A stretch of DNA of 64,000 nt from NCBI RefSeq assembly GCF_039523435.1, contig NZ_BAAAFH010000011.1, positions 186,001 to 250,000 of the forward strand. Direction: 5' to 3'. Shown here in pieces: positions 36,621 through 44,529 of the stretch. Under the pieces are notes generated by a model, which was not told the origin of the DNA, did no database searches, and saw only the letters and a list, made by a program, of their open reading frames with translations. Positions within the stretch are counted from its first letter, which is position 1. Each line of letters opens with the position of its first letter. The position numbers and the translations under genes were made by a program. This stretch comes from Wandonia haliotis. GTDB lineage: Bacteria; Bacteroidota; Bacteroidia; Flavobacteriales_D; Crocinitomicaceae.

Positions 36621-37744
36621 TTGTTTGTAATTAAGTTAAGTAACTGATCTGTAAAAGAGGACCAGGAGAATTTCTCCTTTTCCGTAGTAACGTGTGAGCG
36701 GAACTCTTCTTCTTTGTTTTCACCAAAATAGCGATCTATTGCTTTTCTGATTTCATGCTCATCCGGTTGAACCACATAACCTACATAATCGTGTTTAACC
36801 ATTTCAGGAAGTCCGCCTGTCTGGGTTACAATCATAGGGCAGTTAAACTGATAAGCAATTTGTGTTACACCACTTTGCGTTGCTGATTTGTAAGGCTGCA
36901 CAACAACATTTGCAATACTAAAAAAGTACTTTACCTGGGAGTCAGGGATAAAAGAGTCGAACAGGTGAATATCGTTTTCCAGCTGCTTCGACTGAATAAT
37001 TTCAAGGTATTTCTCTTTGTCGTTATAAAATTCTCCGGCAATAATTAGTTTTACTTCTGAACGGGAGTCCGAGCCTGCATAAGCGTTCAGCAAAAGGTCA
37101 AGCCCTTTGTAATCCCGGATTACGCCAAAAAATAAAATGTATTTCTGGTTTTCAGGAATATTCAAGAATTTTCCTGCTTCTTTTCGGGCAACAGGAGTAC
37201 CGAAATTATCATATAAGGGATGTGGACAGAATTTTCTTGGTTTTTGTGTGTCAAATGTGCTGAGATCTTTTGCTACTGCATCAGACATATAAATAAAACC
37301 GTCTACAGCTTTGAGGAAATAACTCGTGAAAATACGGTCTCCCGGACGTTTTTCATGGGGAATAACATTATCCAGAACAGAAATGACTTTTGTTTTTTTT
37401 CGAATAGATCCAAAACGTAAAACGGATCCTAAAGCCGGTCCCAGTAGTGGAATCCAGAATTTGGAAATAATCATGTCCGGTTTCTTTTTCCGGATCTTTC
37501 TGCCTGCCACTAACCAGGAAAAAGGATTTACGGAATTAATCCATCTGTGTATTGTAAGATTAGTGGGTGCAGGTTCGTCAGAATACTGCGTTTTTCCCGG
37601 GAAAAATAATTTGGGATACTGAACCGTAAATGAAACAATTTCAACATTGTGTCCTTTTTCGATTAATTCACGTGCAAGCCGCTCATTAAAAGAGGCTATT
37701 CCTCCGCGAAACGGATGTGCAGGACCTATGATGATAATACGCAT
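36617..37744 (-). CDS. Glycosyltransferase family 4 protein
   Basis: 375 residues, GT-B fold. The N-terminal glycine loop PAHPFRGGIASFNERLA is the acceptor-domain start of GT4 enzymes; the C-terminal half holds LFFGVIRDYKGLDLLLNAY and the QPYKSATQSGVTQIAYQFNCPMIVTQTGG nucleotide-sugar motif. Start shares one base with the GT2 stop (TAATG). It likely adds a sugar, perhaps the heptose made by the downstream genes, to a lipid-linked glycan. Donor and acceptor are unknown. Confidence 0.88.
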   Translation of the reverse strand: MRIIIIGPAHPFRGGIASFNERLARELIEKGHNVEIVSFTVQYPKLFFPGKTQYSDEPAPTNLTIHRWINSVNPFSWLVAGRKIRKKKPDMIISKFWIPLLGPALGSVLRFGSIRKKTKVISVLDNVIPHEKRPGDRIFTSYFLKAVDGFIYMSDAVAKDLSTFDTQKPRKFCPHPLYDNFGTPVARKEAGKFLNIPENQKYILFFGVIRDYKGLDLLLNAYAGSDSRSEVKLIIAGEFYNDKEKYLEIIQSKQLENDIHLFDSFIPDSQVKYFFSIANVVVQPYKSATQSGVTQIAYQFNCPMIVTQTGGLPEMVKHDYVGYVVQPDEHEIRKAIDRYFGENKEEEFRSHVTTEKEKFSWSSFTDQLLNLITNK

Positions 37745-38697
37745 TAAATCTCTTTTTCAATTAGATAATGGTTACGCGTGGTTGAGTTTCTTCCGATTAA
37801 TTCAGCAGTAAATCCGGCAAGGAAAAACTGAACACCCATGATCATGGATGTTAGCGAAATGTAAAATTCAGCACGACTGGCAATCAATCTATTCGTCTTA
37901 TCAATAAAGAGCTTTGAAATCCCTAACCAAAATGCAAATGCGAATCCGACGATGAAAAGAAGTGTTCCTATAGCCCCGAAAAAGTGCATGGGTTTCTTGG
38001 AGAAGCGACCCATAAAAACAACAGATAACAAATCGAGGAAACCATTCATGAAACGGTTGAGTCCAAATTTGGTAGTACCATACTTTCTTGCCTGGTGGAC
38101 AACGACTTTTTCTCCGATTTTTGTAAATCCGGCGAATTTTGCCAATACTGGTACATATCTGTGCATTTCACCATAAACTTCCACACTTTTGACAACGACT
38201 TTTTTGTAGGCTTTTAAACCACAGTTAAAATCGTGTAAACTAATTCCTGTGAGCTTACGGGTTGCCCAGTTAAATAACTTCGTAGGAATTGTTTTAGAGA
38301 TAGGGTCATGACGTTTTTTCTTCCAACCCGAAACCAGGTCGTAATCCTCCTTCATGATCATGTTATACAATTCAGGGATTTCATCCGGACTGTCTTGCAA
38401 GTCCGCATCCATAGTAATAATAACCTCTCCTTTGGCAGCTTCGAATCCAGCAAACAGAGCAGCTGATTTTCCGTAATTTCGCTGGAACTTAATTCCTCTT
38501 ACTTGTGTGTTTCTGGAATGAAGCTGTTGAATAACTTCCCAGGACCGATCTTTTGATCCGTCGTTAATAAATAGAATCTCATAACTGAATTGATTGGCAG
38601 TCATTACTCTTACGATCCAGTCATGTAATTCGGGAAGCGACTCCTCTTCATTGTAAAGAGGTACCACAACAGATATATTCAGTTCATTGTTTTCCAC
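37744..38697 (-). CDS. Glycosyltransferase family 2, polyprenyl-phosphate type, membrane
   Basis: 317 residues from GTG. A cytoplasmic GT-A domain carries VVPLYNEEESLPE (residues 11-23), NDGSKD and the DxD-like TMDADLQDSP. Two or three C-terminal membrane helices (about 232-305) fit the DPM1/GtrB-like group that moves a sugar to undecaprenyl phosphate. First gene of the six-gene operon, with a TATATTTG box 22 nt upstream. Divergent from the XRE/S24 regulator gene. Confidence 0.87.
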   Translation of the reverse strand: MENNELNISVVVPLYNEEESLPELHDWIVRVMTANQFSYEILFINDGSKDRSWEVIQQLHSRNTQVRGIKFQRNYGKSAALFAGFEAAKGEVIITMDADLQDSPDEIPELYNMIMKEDYDLVSGWKKKRHDPISKTIPTKLFNWATRKLTGISLHDFNCGLKAYKKVVVKSVEVYGEMHRYVPVLAKFAGFTKIGEKVVVHQARKYGTTKFGLNRFMNGFLDLLSVVFMGRFSKKPMHFFGAIGTLLFIVGFAFAFWLGISKLFIDKTNRLIASRAEFYISLTSMIMGVQFFLAGFTAELIGRNSTTRNHYLIEKEI

Positions 38698-38719
38698 AGT
38701 ACGAAAATTGCTCTACTCG

Positions 38720-38727
38720 CAAATATA
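38720..38727 (-). promoter_or_regulatory. -7 box of the glycosyltransferase/heptose operon
   Basis: TATATTTG on the minus strand, 22 nt upstream of the GTG start of the GT2 gene. It likely drives all six genes to 33601. Confidence 0.6.
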
Positions 38728-38830
38728 GTTCTTTAATTTTTAGAGAGAATTGAATATCGGATGAATTTAATCCCGGGGAGATCAGGAAGTGAAATTTTTA
38801 GGTGAAAAATAGCAGGATAATTAAAAATGA

Positions 38831-38861
38831 TTGTATTTTTATCAAAAAAATGATAACTTTA
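38831..38861 (+). promoter_or_regulatory. Promoter and inverted-repeat operator of the XRE/S24 regulator
   Basis: TTG (38831-38833), a 20-bp spacer and TAACTTTA (38854-38861, one mismatch) form a promoter whose -7 box ends 5 nt before ATG 38867. Inside it TTATCA (38839-38844) and TGATAA (38851-38856) form an inverted repeat with a 6-bp A spacer, placed where a bound dimer would block RNA polymerase. The TTG that could extend the ORF is the -33 element. Confidence 0.6.
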
Positions 38862-38866
38862 CCGTC

Positions 38867-39670
38867 ATGAACTTAGGGGCAAATTTAAAATTACTACGAA
38901 AGCGTTTCAAGAAATCCCAGGAAGAGATTTCCGGAGAGTTAGGACTTACAAGAAGTAGTTATAGCGGATACGAGAATGGAGTGGCTGAACCGAATATGGA
39001 AACGATTTTGAAAGTTTCTGATTATTATCGTATTCCGGTAGATGAATTATTGCGTCGTGATTTTAATGAACTGAAGGAGCCCGAATGGGAAATTATTGAA
39101 TCAGGAATTTATACGGATGTAAAAGGAAGTCGGTTGAGAGTGTTGACTTCTATGGTTGATGCGGAAAATAATGATTTGATTGAATTAATCCCTGAGAAAG
39201 CCCGAGCAGGTTATGCTGTCGGGTATTCGGACCCCGATTACCTGAAGGTATTGCCAACTTTCAGTTTACCTTTCTTGTCGAAGGACAGAAAATACCGTTC
39301 TTTTCCGATAAAGGGGGATAGTATGCCGCCTGTAGTAGAAGGTTCTTATGTGGTTGGTGAGTTTATCCAGAATTGGAATTCTGTAAAAAACGGAACTCCT
39401 TATATTGTTGTTACCAAGGATGAAGGAATTGTTTTTAAAATCGTGAATAATTTGCTGGCGACAGAAAAGTCGTTTCAATTGTGTTCTACCAATCCTTTGT
39501 ATCCTCCGTATATGGTGCATGCCAACGATATTCTGGAAATGTGGAAATTTGTTAACTATATTTCTCCCGAATTACCAGAAGTAGCAATTCCGGAAAATGA
39601 TATTGCAAAAACAGTAAAAGGGATACAGAAAGAAGTAAGTGAACTGAAAAGTATGCTTCGCAAAGTTTAA
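38867..39670 (+). CDS. LexA-like XRE/S24 transcriptional regulator
   Basis: 267 residues from ATG 38867. An N-terminal XRE helix-turn-helix (about 4-58, SQEEISGELGLTRSSYSGYENG) is joined to a S24/LexA-type domain. An Ala114-Gly115 pair, Ser152 in GDSM and Lys191 are spaced 37 and 39 residues apart, close to LexA's Ala84-Gly85/Ser119/Lys156 arrangement, so self-cleavage is plausible. A short coiled-coil tail follows. Regulated genes are unknown; an inverted repeat within its own promoter suggests autoregulation. No phage genes are near. Convergent with porQ by a 4-bp overlap. Confidence 0.87.
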   Translation: MNLGANLKLLRKRFKKSQEEISGELGLTRSSYSGYENGVAEPNMETILKVSDYYRIPVDELLRRDFNELKEPEWEIIESGIYTDVKGSRLRVLTSMVDAENNDLIELIPEKARAGYAVGYSDPDYLKVLPTFSLPFLSKDRKYRSFPIKGDSMPPVVEGSYVVGEFIQNWNSVKNGTPYIVVTKDEGIVFKIVNNLLATEKSFQLCSTNPLYPPYMVHANDILEMWKFVNYISPELPEVAIPENDIAKTVKGIQKEVSELKSMLRKV

Positions 39671-40728
39671 TCAGTAGTAGTGCTTTTACTTCTTTTTTTC
39701 CATTCACCAATATTGGTGGATAAAGTGAACATATTATTAAAGCCGGCGGCTGAAATTACATTAATGCCATACTGGATCTGAAACTTTTTCATCATCAGAC
39801 CGAATCCGAATGAAAATCCGGCTACACCTGTTCTGTCCACGACCTTCATCTCTTGTCGTTGATGGTAGTCGAATGCTGCACGGATATGGATATACTTTCC
39901 AAGAATCGTTTCTAATTGAAACGTAAAATGTCTCCCTAATTTTTCGAAGAATCCGGCTTTTTCAACTTCGGTTAACTCACCCGAAAGAGGATCGACAGTT
40001 GGTTGTGCATTAGGATCATTATAGGTTAAATCCCATTTGTGTAAATGATGCATCAATACAGATATTCTGAACGGGGCATGCTTCAAACGGTGGGATACAC
40101 CCAACATAGGATTGGCGGCAATTGGTTCTCTGTTTTTTGAAGTATATCCGGCCAGTTGAACACCTGCATTACGCACTACTGCAGTAACAACAGTACGTTT
40201 ATCCGCAAAATTGAATGTTCCGGATAAATCAGCTGATATGCCGAAAGCCTGATAGGTTTCAAGTGTTGAAAATATAAAATTCAAGTTTGCTCCGACAGAG
40301 ATAATTTCATTTAATTTATGACCATATCCTGCGCCAACGATCACATCTCCTGCCGTAAAATTTCCCGCAACTTCTCCATTTGGGAGCGTTAAATCCATTT
40401 TTCCATAGGACATATAGCGGATATGACCACTGATCATGCCTGAATTCTTTAGTTGATGAGCATAGCCGAACTGACCATAATTCAGCCCACCTGAAAGGAT
40501 ACTATGACTGAAAGAAGCATTCTTATGGTGAGCAGGATTTAGTAGGGAAGGAGTAGCTAATCCAAGTGTTACATCATCGTCAACCGCTGTAATAAAGTCT
40601 TTACCGAGTCCTATTGTACGGGCAGAATAACCAAGATTGAGAAAACCGAAAGTAGATTGCCCTCCAATCTGTCCGTGTACCCAACTTGCTGAAAATAAAA
40701 CTAAAGCAGCAACAATTCGTAATGACAT
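39667..40728 (-). CDS. porQ: Type IX secretion system protein PorQ
   Basis: 353 residues with a signal peptide ending at HGQ. The N-terminal GGQSTFGFLNLGYSARTIGLGKD and DDDVTLGLATPSLLNPAHH segments are characteristic of PorQ, and the rest is an outer-membrane beta-barrel of the PorV/FadL-like type ending with alternating strands. In Porphyromonas PorQ helps anchor the T9SS attachment complex that includes PorU, PorV and PorZ. The T9SS cargo genes at 21850 and 23356 are probable clients. It has its own promoter and is separated from the TonB receptor by a terminator. Confidence 0.85.
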   Translation of the reverse strand: MSLRIVAALVLFSASWVHGQIGGQSTFGFLNLGYSARTIGLGKDFITAVDDDVTLGLATPSLLNPAHHKNASFSHSILSGGLNYGQFGYAHQLKNSGMISGHIRYMSYGKMDLTLPNGEVAGNFTAGDVIVGAGYGHKLNEIISVGANLNFIFSTLETYQAFGISADLSGTFNFADKRTVVTAVVRNAGVQLAGYTSKNREPIAANPMLGVSHRLKHAPFRISVLMHHLHKWDLTYNDPNAQPTVDPLSGELTEVEKAGFFEKLGRHFTFQLETILGKYIHIRAAFDYHQRQEMKVVDRTGVAGFSFGFGLMMKKFQIQYGINVISAAGFNNMFTLSTNIGEWKKRSKSTTTD

Positions 40729-40756
40729 GAAATAAATTTTTCACCTAAGTAACGAG

Positions 40757-40786
40757 CGAAATTAACAATTATTGACTGTAAACAAA
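40757..40786 (-). promoter_or_regulatory. Promoter of porQ
   Basis: On the minus strand TTTG (40783-40786), 18 bp, and TAATTTCG (40757-40764, one mismatch) form a promoter 28 nt from the porQ ATG. The -33 element overlaps the T tract of the preceding terminator. Confidence 0.6.
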
Positions 40787-40823
40787 AAAATAACCGGCTT
40801 ACAAGAGAAATGTAAACCGGTTA
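40784..40823 (-). terminator. Intrinsic terminator of the TonB-dependent receptor operon
   Basis: On the minus strand a 13-bp stem with one mismatch (40791-40803 with 40811-40823, core AACCGG/CCGGTT) is followed by seven T (A run 40784-40790). It separates the receptor gene from porQ. Confidence 0.9.
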
Positions 40824-40847
40824 CCTACTGTTTTGATGCTGGTTTTA

Positions 40848-43256
40848 TCAGAATTTCATTCGAAGCGATAAGATAAAGTTTCGCCCTGGAGCTGCCAGTC
40901 CGGAACTATAGGATCTGTATCGTTGATTGGTGATATTCTCGATTCCACCTGTTACTGTAAAAGTTTTATTGATGTCATACGACATACGAAGATTCAAGGT
41001 ATACCAGGATGGAGAATAAGGGTTTCCATTTTCATCTTTTGCGTAGATGAATGTTTTCCCCTGTTCTTCAACTGGCAACTCATCAAATGACAAACCACCG
41101 TTGTAGACAGCATAAGCTTCTACGCGTACTTTAGAATTACTGTAGTACAGGCGGGTTTGTCCGAATAAGGGAGCAGCATGTCTGGATCTGCTTCGGGTTC
41201 CGTTATCCATTTCTTCTTCTCCGTATTGATAGTTAATATGAGATGAGATTCCGAAACCGGCAGGAAGTTTGACGTCTACACCTGCCTGAATTCCCCAAAC
41301 ATAAGCCGAAGCTGCATTTTGTATTGCCTGAACCTGACTAAGCTGACCGTCATACACAATACTGTCTTGTCCGTTTAGCGTGTAGTCTCTTCTTACCAGC
41401 GCATTTGTCAAATAGGTGAAATATCCGGTTGCGTCAATTTTCATCCAATCTCCAAACACTTTAGCTATACCAAGGTCAGCATTGTAGGCATATTCGGCCT
41501 TTAAGTTCGGATTTGGAACAATTACACTTCCAGGTTCTGAATCAAATATTTTCCCCAGATCATCAATGTTAGGTGCACGATAACCTGTGGATGCATTGAA
41601 TTGAATCGTCCACTTTTTCGAAGGGTGAATAACGAACCCAAGATTTCCATTTACAGCACCGTTATTTAACGAAGCCTCAGTAAAAGGTAATGTGAAATTG
41701 GTAGTATCAAAATCAGCCTGGATCATAAAGTGGCTATACCTGGCACCTGCGTTCAGAATAAATTTTTCATTTACTTTGTACTGATACGAAAGGTAAGCCG
41801 CATAAGTAGACCACATAGAGTTCGGGTATCGGGCAGATGTAGATGAGCGTACACCTGTATTTATGTCTTCCTGAACTCCGACTGAACTGATGTCATTGAA
41901 TACCCCTTCCAGTCCGTAGAAAAGTTTATGTTTACTACCACCCAGATTTTTAAAGAAATCAGCATTTAGTGAATAAGCGTGAACTTCTTCCGTCCGGGTT
42001 CTTCTTCTAACATTATTGAACTTTCTGTCAATACGACTTTCCTGAAAGTATTGATGAGCTAAACGAATCATCAGTTGATCATACATCTTTCCGCGCGCAT
42101 AGTTCGAAATAGTCAGGTTATTCATCATCCAGATTTGAGGTCCATATCGCCATTCTGCTGACTTCGGTGTGTTTCCTGATGTTTCAATTAATCGATCATA
42201 CCGATCATAATCTGATGTGGTATTCATGTGAAAATTATAATAAAACTCCCATTTTTCTGAAGACTTGAAACGAATTTTCTGCATAATACCTGTTTGAGTA
42301 AATCCTGAATTCAATTGTGTTTCAGGATCTGAGTTCGCTTTTGCCACATCCATACTATCTACTCGTTCTACCGTAAAAGTACGTAGATAATCATCGGTTC
42401 CGTGAGAACCCATTTTAAGGTCTCCATACCGGTTGAAGGAAACAGAGGTAAGTGAGGCCCATTTTTTACCTCCGACATTGATGTCAAAATGCCCCGCAAA
42501 TTCATTGTTTGCTGAGGCATAACGTGCAGCGGCACTTCCTTTGGTTAATGTTTTTCCATCAACTGAAAATTGTGGTTTCAGGGTCTGAAAACTCATAACA
42601 CCTCCGATGGCGTCACTTCCATACATGACCGATCCGGGACCGAACATTACTTCTGCTGATTCAATAGAGAAAGGATCAATTGAGATAATGTTCTGTAAGT
42701 TTCCACTTCTGAAAATGGCGTTATTCATACGTACACCATCAACGGCAATAACCAGACGGTTTGTTGCAAAACCACGGATCATCGGGCTACCGCCTCCTTG
42801 TTGACTTTTCTGGATAAAAACTTCGCCAGATTGTCCCAGTAAGTCGGCGGTTGTCTGAGGGTTCTGAAGTGCTATTTCTTTTGCACTGATTGTTTTGATT
42901 TTTACCGGAACGTCACGAGATAATTGCTCAGAACGGGAGGCGGACACAACAATGTGATCCAACATAACCGAAGTTTGTTCTAACTCAATAGTGAGACCGG
43001 CACTTTCGATGGTGGTAAAATCGGTTTCTATTTCTTTGTACCCAAAAGAACGGACGAATATCTTCTCTGCATCAATAAATGAATGCAGATTTATCTGTCC
43101 TTTGGCATTTGTCGTTTTTACTAATTCGGGATTTTCCCTGTAAAATGATGCGAACTCTACCGGATTTCCGGTTTCTTTGTCCACAACTGTGGCTATTTGT
43201 GAAAAAACCTGTTGTGCGCACAAAAGCAACACAAAGGTAAGAATACTATTCTTCAT
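40848..43256 (-). CDS. TonB-dependent outer-membrane receptor (hemin-receptor-like plug)
   Basis: 802 residues from ATG 43256, chosen because it begins a signal peptide ending QQVFSQ; the frame reaches a TTG at 43307 that overlaps the upstream stop. After the signal comes a CarboxypepD_reg-like domain (about 22-95), then the plug (about 115-230) with GGGSPMIRGFATNRLVIAVDGVRMNN and MFGPGSVMYGSDAIGG. A 22-strand-type barrel follows, ending in an aromatic strand (NFILSLRMKF). The plug wording resembles hemoglobin/hemin receptors, but substrate is not proven. Cotranscribed with the small gene upstream and ended by a strong terminator. Confidence 0.92.
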   Translation of the reverse strand: MKNSILTFVLLLCAQQVFSQIATVVDKETGNPVEFASFYRENPELVKTTNAKGQINLHSFIDAEKIFVRSFGYKEIETDFTTIESAGLTIELEQTSVMLDHIVVSASRSEQLSRDVPVKIKTISAKEIALQNPQTTADLLGQSGEVFIQKSQQGGGSPMIRGFATNRLVIAVDGVRMNNAIFRSGNLQNIISIDPFSIESAEVMFGPGSVMYGSDAIGGVMSFQTLKPQFSVDGKTLTKGSAAARYASANNEFAGHFDINVGGKKWASLTSVSFNRYGDLKMGSHGTDDYLRTFTVERVDSMDVAKANSDPETQLNSGFTQTGIMQKIRFKSSEKWEFYYNFHMNTTSDYDRYDRLIETSGNTPKSAEWRYGPQIWMMNNLTISNYARGKMYDQLMIRLAHQYFQESRIDRKFNNVRRRTRTEEVHAYSLNADFFKNLGGSKHKLFYGLEGVFNDISSVGVQEDINTGVRSSTSARYPNSMWSTYAAYLSYQYKVNEKFILNAGARYSHFMIQADFDTTNFTLPFTEASLNNGAVNGNLGFVIHPSKKWTIQFNASTGYRAPNIDDLGKIFDSEPGSVIVPNPNLKAEYAYNADLGIAKVFGDWMKIDATGYFTYLTNALVRRDYTLNGQDSIVYDGQLSQVQAIQNAASAYVWGIQAGVDVKLPAGFGISSHINYQYGEEEMDNGTRSRSRHAAPLFGQTRLYYSNSKVRVEAYAVYNGGLSFDELPVEEQGKTFIYAKDENGNPYSPSWYTLNLRMSYDINKTFTVTGGIENITNQRYRSYSSGLAAPGRNFILSLRMKF

Positions 43257-43303
43257 GTTTTTACTTTGATTTTTTACTTCGTTAATTTTCGCTTGATTGC
43301 TAA

Positions 43304-43840
43304 TCAAAGATTTGAAATAGGAGGGGGAGTAGGAGGTTTATTGGTAATACGTTGAATGAATTTAGTGAAAGAAAAGGAAAATTGTTTTTCGAGCGGAAAA
43401 AGGACTCGATTGAATTGTAAGACGTCTGTAGTCAGGTAGTTCAAATCTTTTGAATAAGAAAACAGATGCTTTTTTTCAGGATCTTTTTCTGTTTTCTTTC
43501 CGAATGACACACTACAAAGCGTATTTAACTTGTGGTTTAATTCGGTTTCGGCTTTATCCCACCAGCAAACAAACGTAACAGAGTCTTTGGTTTCGTTTCT
43601 CCAGATTATATCATACATCTGTCCATTGTACTCAAATTCATGGTCATGTTTCCAGTTCAATTTTTTAGATTGTTCCTGCGAAAAAGCAAAATGTACCAGA
43701 TCCTCTTCAGGCGTTTCGTGGGCGATCATCCACTTCACCTCTTTGCGTATAGTCTTGATTTCCTGTTGAAAATAATATTTCAGTCCCCAAAAGGGAAGGT
43801 ACAGGATCACAATGAGAAATATGGATAAAAGTCCTCTCAA
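43304..43840 (-). CDS. Hypothetical envelope protein preceding the TonB receptor
   Basis: 178 residues, not recognised. One N-terminal hydrophobic segment (about 3-22) acts as signal anchor. The rest is soluble with an aromatic-rich central part (EFEYNGQMYDIIWRNET, VTFVCWWD) and a proline-rich end (KPPTPPPIS). It is the first gene of a two-gene unit with the TonB-dependent receptor, 47 bp upstream of that gene's likely start. Proteins in this position next to receptors often assist the same uptake process, but this is inference from position. Confidence 0.7.
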   Translation of the reverse strand: MRGLLSIFLIVILYLPFWGLKYYFQQEIKTIRKEVKWMIAHETPEEDLVHFAFSQEQSKKLNWKHDHEFEYNGQMYDIIWRNETKDSVTFVCWWDKAETELNHKLNTLCSVSFGKKTEKDPEKKHLFSYSKDLNYLTTDVLQFNRVLFPLEKQFSFSFTKFIQRITNKPPTPPPISNL

Positions 43841-43860
43841 CTATTCATAAATTTATCGTA

Positions 43861-43868
43861 CAAATATA
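43861..43868 (-). promoter_or_regulatory. -7 box of the receptor operon
   Basis: TATATTTG on the minus strand, 20 nt from the ATG at 43840. Divergent from the pyrR promoter about 90 bp away. Confidence 0.6.
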
Positions 43869-43953
43869 GAGAATCATAAAACAATCAGTACTATATATAA
43901 AGTATAGTTCTTCTTCATACGATGTAAACATGCATCAGGAAGAAATTAAATTC

Positions 43954-43961
43954 TATATTTG
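43954..43961 (+). promoter_or_regulatory. -7 box of pyrRB
   Basis: TATATTTG, 16 nt before ATG 43978. It lies downstream of an in-frame ATG at 43930, so the shorter PyrR start is preferred. The leader would be about 12 nt, leaving no room for a PyrR-controlled attenuator ahead of pyrR. Confidence 0.65.
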
Positions 43962-43977
43962 TAAAGTTTTAAATCCG

Positions 43978-44529
43978 ATGGAAACACAAGTTATTCTCAA
44001 TAGCCGGCATTTTGATCTGACGTTAAAGCGTTTATGTCACCAGCTTATCGAAAACCACGGCGATTTTTCAGGCACAGTATTGATAGGGCTACAGCCCAGG
44101 GGGGTAAACGTAGTTACCCGTTTGAAGCTTCTTTTGGAAGAAATTTTGGACAAGCCGGTTCAATGCGGATCATTGGATATAACTTTTTATCGGGATGACT
44201 TCAGAAGACGAGAACGCCCGTTAATTCCCAGTGCAACCAATATTGATTTTGTTATCGAAAAGAAGAAAGTGGTATTGGTAGATGATGTTCTTTTTACCGG
44301 AAGAACAATTCGTGCCGGGTTGGACGCTATGTTGGCTTTCGGACGCCCTTCAGGTGTTGAATTACTTGCTTTTATTGACAGACGATTCAAACGCGAATTG
44401 CCTATTCAGGCTGATTACGTTGGTAAGGCAGTTGATACGCTTAGCGAAGAACGAGTTTCTGTTGAATGGCAAGAAATAGAAGGAGAAGATAAAGTAGTAT
44501 TGTTTACACCAAATAAGCTGAATGGATAA
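43978..44529 (+). CDS. pyrR: PyrR bifunctional pyrimidine regulator / uracil phosphoribosyltransferase
   Basis: 183 residues from ATG 43978, which matches the usual PyrR N-terminus (VILNSRHFDLTLKRL). The PRPP-binding loop VVLVDDVLFTGRTIRAGL is intact, and the LQPRG and FYRDDF motifs are present. In Firmicutes PyrR binds nascent pyr mRNA and also converts uracil plus PRPP to UMP. Here it overlaps pyrB by 8 bp. The short leader argues against cis-attenuation of its own operon. Confidence 0.93.
   Translation: METQVILNSRHFDLTLKRLCHQLIENHGDFSGTVLIGLQPRGVNVVTRLKLLLEEILDKPVQCGSLDITFYRDDFRRRERPLIPSATNIDFVIEKKKVVLVDDVLFTGRTIRAGLDAMLAFGRPSGVELLAFIDRRFKRELPIQADYVGKAVDTLSEERVSVEWQEIEGEDKVVLFTPNKLNG

Noticed and set aside
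38831..38866. TTG start extending the XRE/S24 protein by 12 residues
   Set aside because: The TTG is at the -33 position of a promoter and the -7 box lies inside the extension; ATG 38867 starts the helix-turn-helix normally.
38867..39670. Prophage or integrative element marked by an S24 repressor
   Set aside because: No integrase, structural or att-like sequences are nearby; both neighbours are core envelope genes.
40848..43307. TTG start at 43307 for the TonB receptor
   Set aside because: It would put 17 polar residues before an otherwise standard signal peptide starting at ATG 43256.
43304..43840. Assignment to the HYC_CC_PP family found beside TonB receptors
   Set aside because: The Pro-rich tail is suggestive, but the HYC and CC motifs are absent.
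43890..43908. ACTATA/TATAGT inverted repeat between the receptor operon and pyrR
   Set aside because: Six-base AT-only arms in AT-rich DNA, too weak to call an operator.
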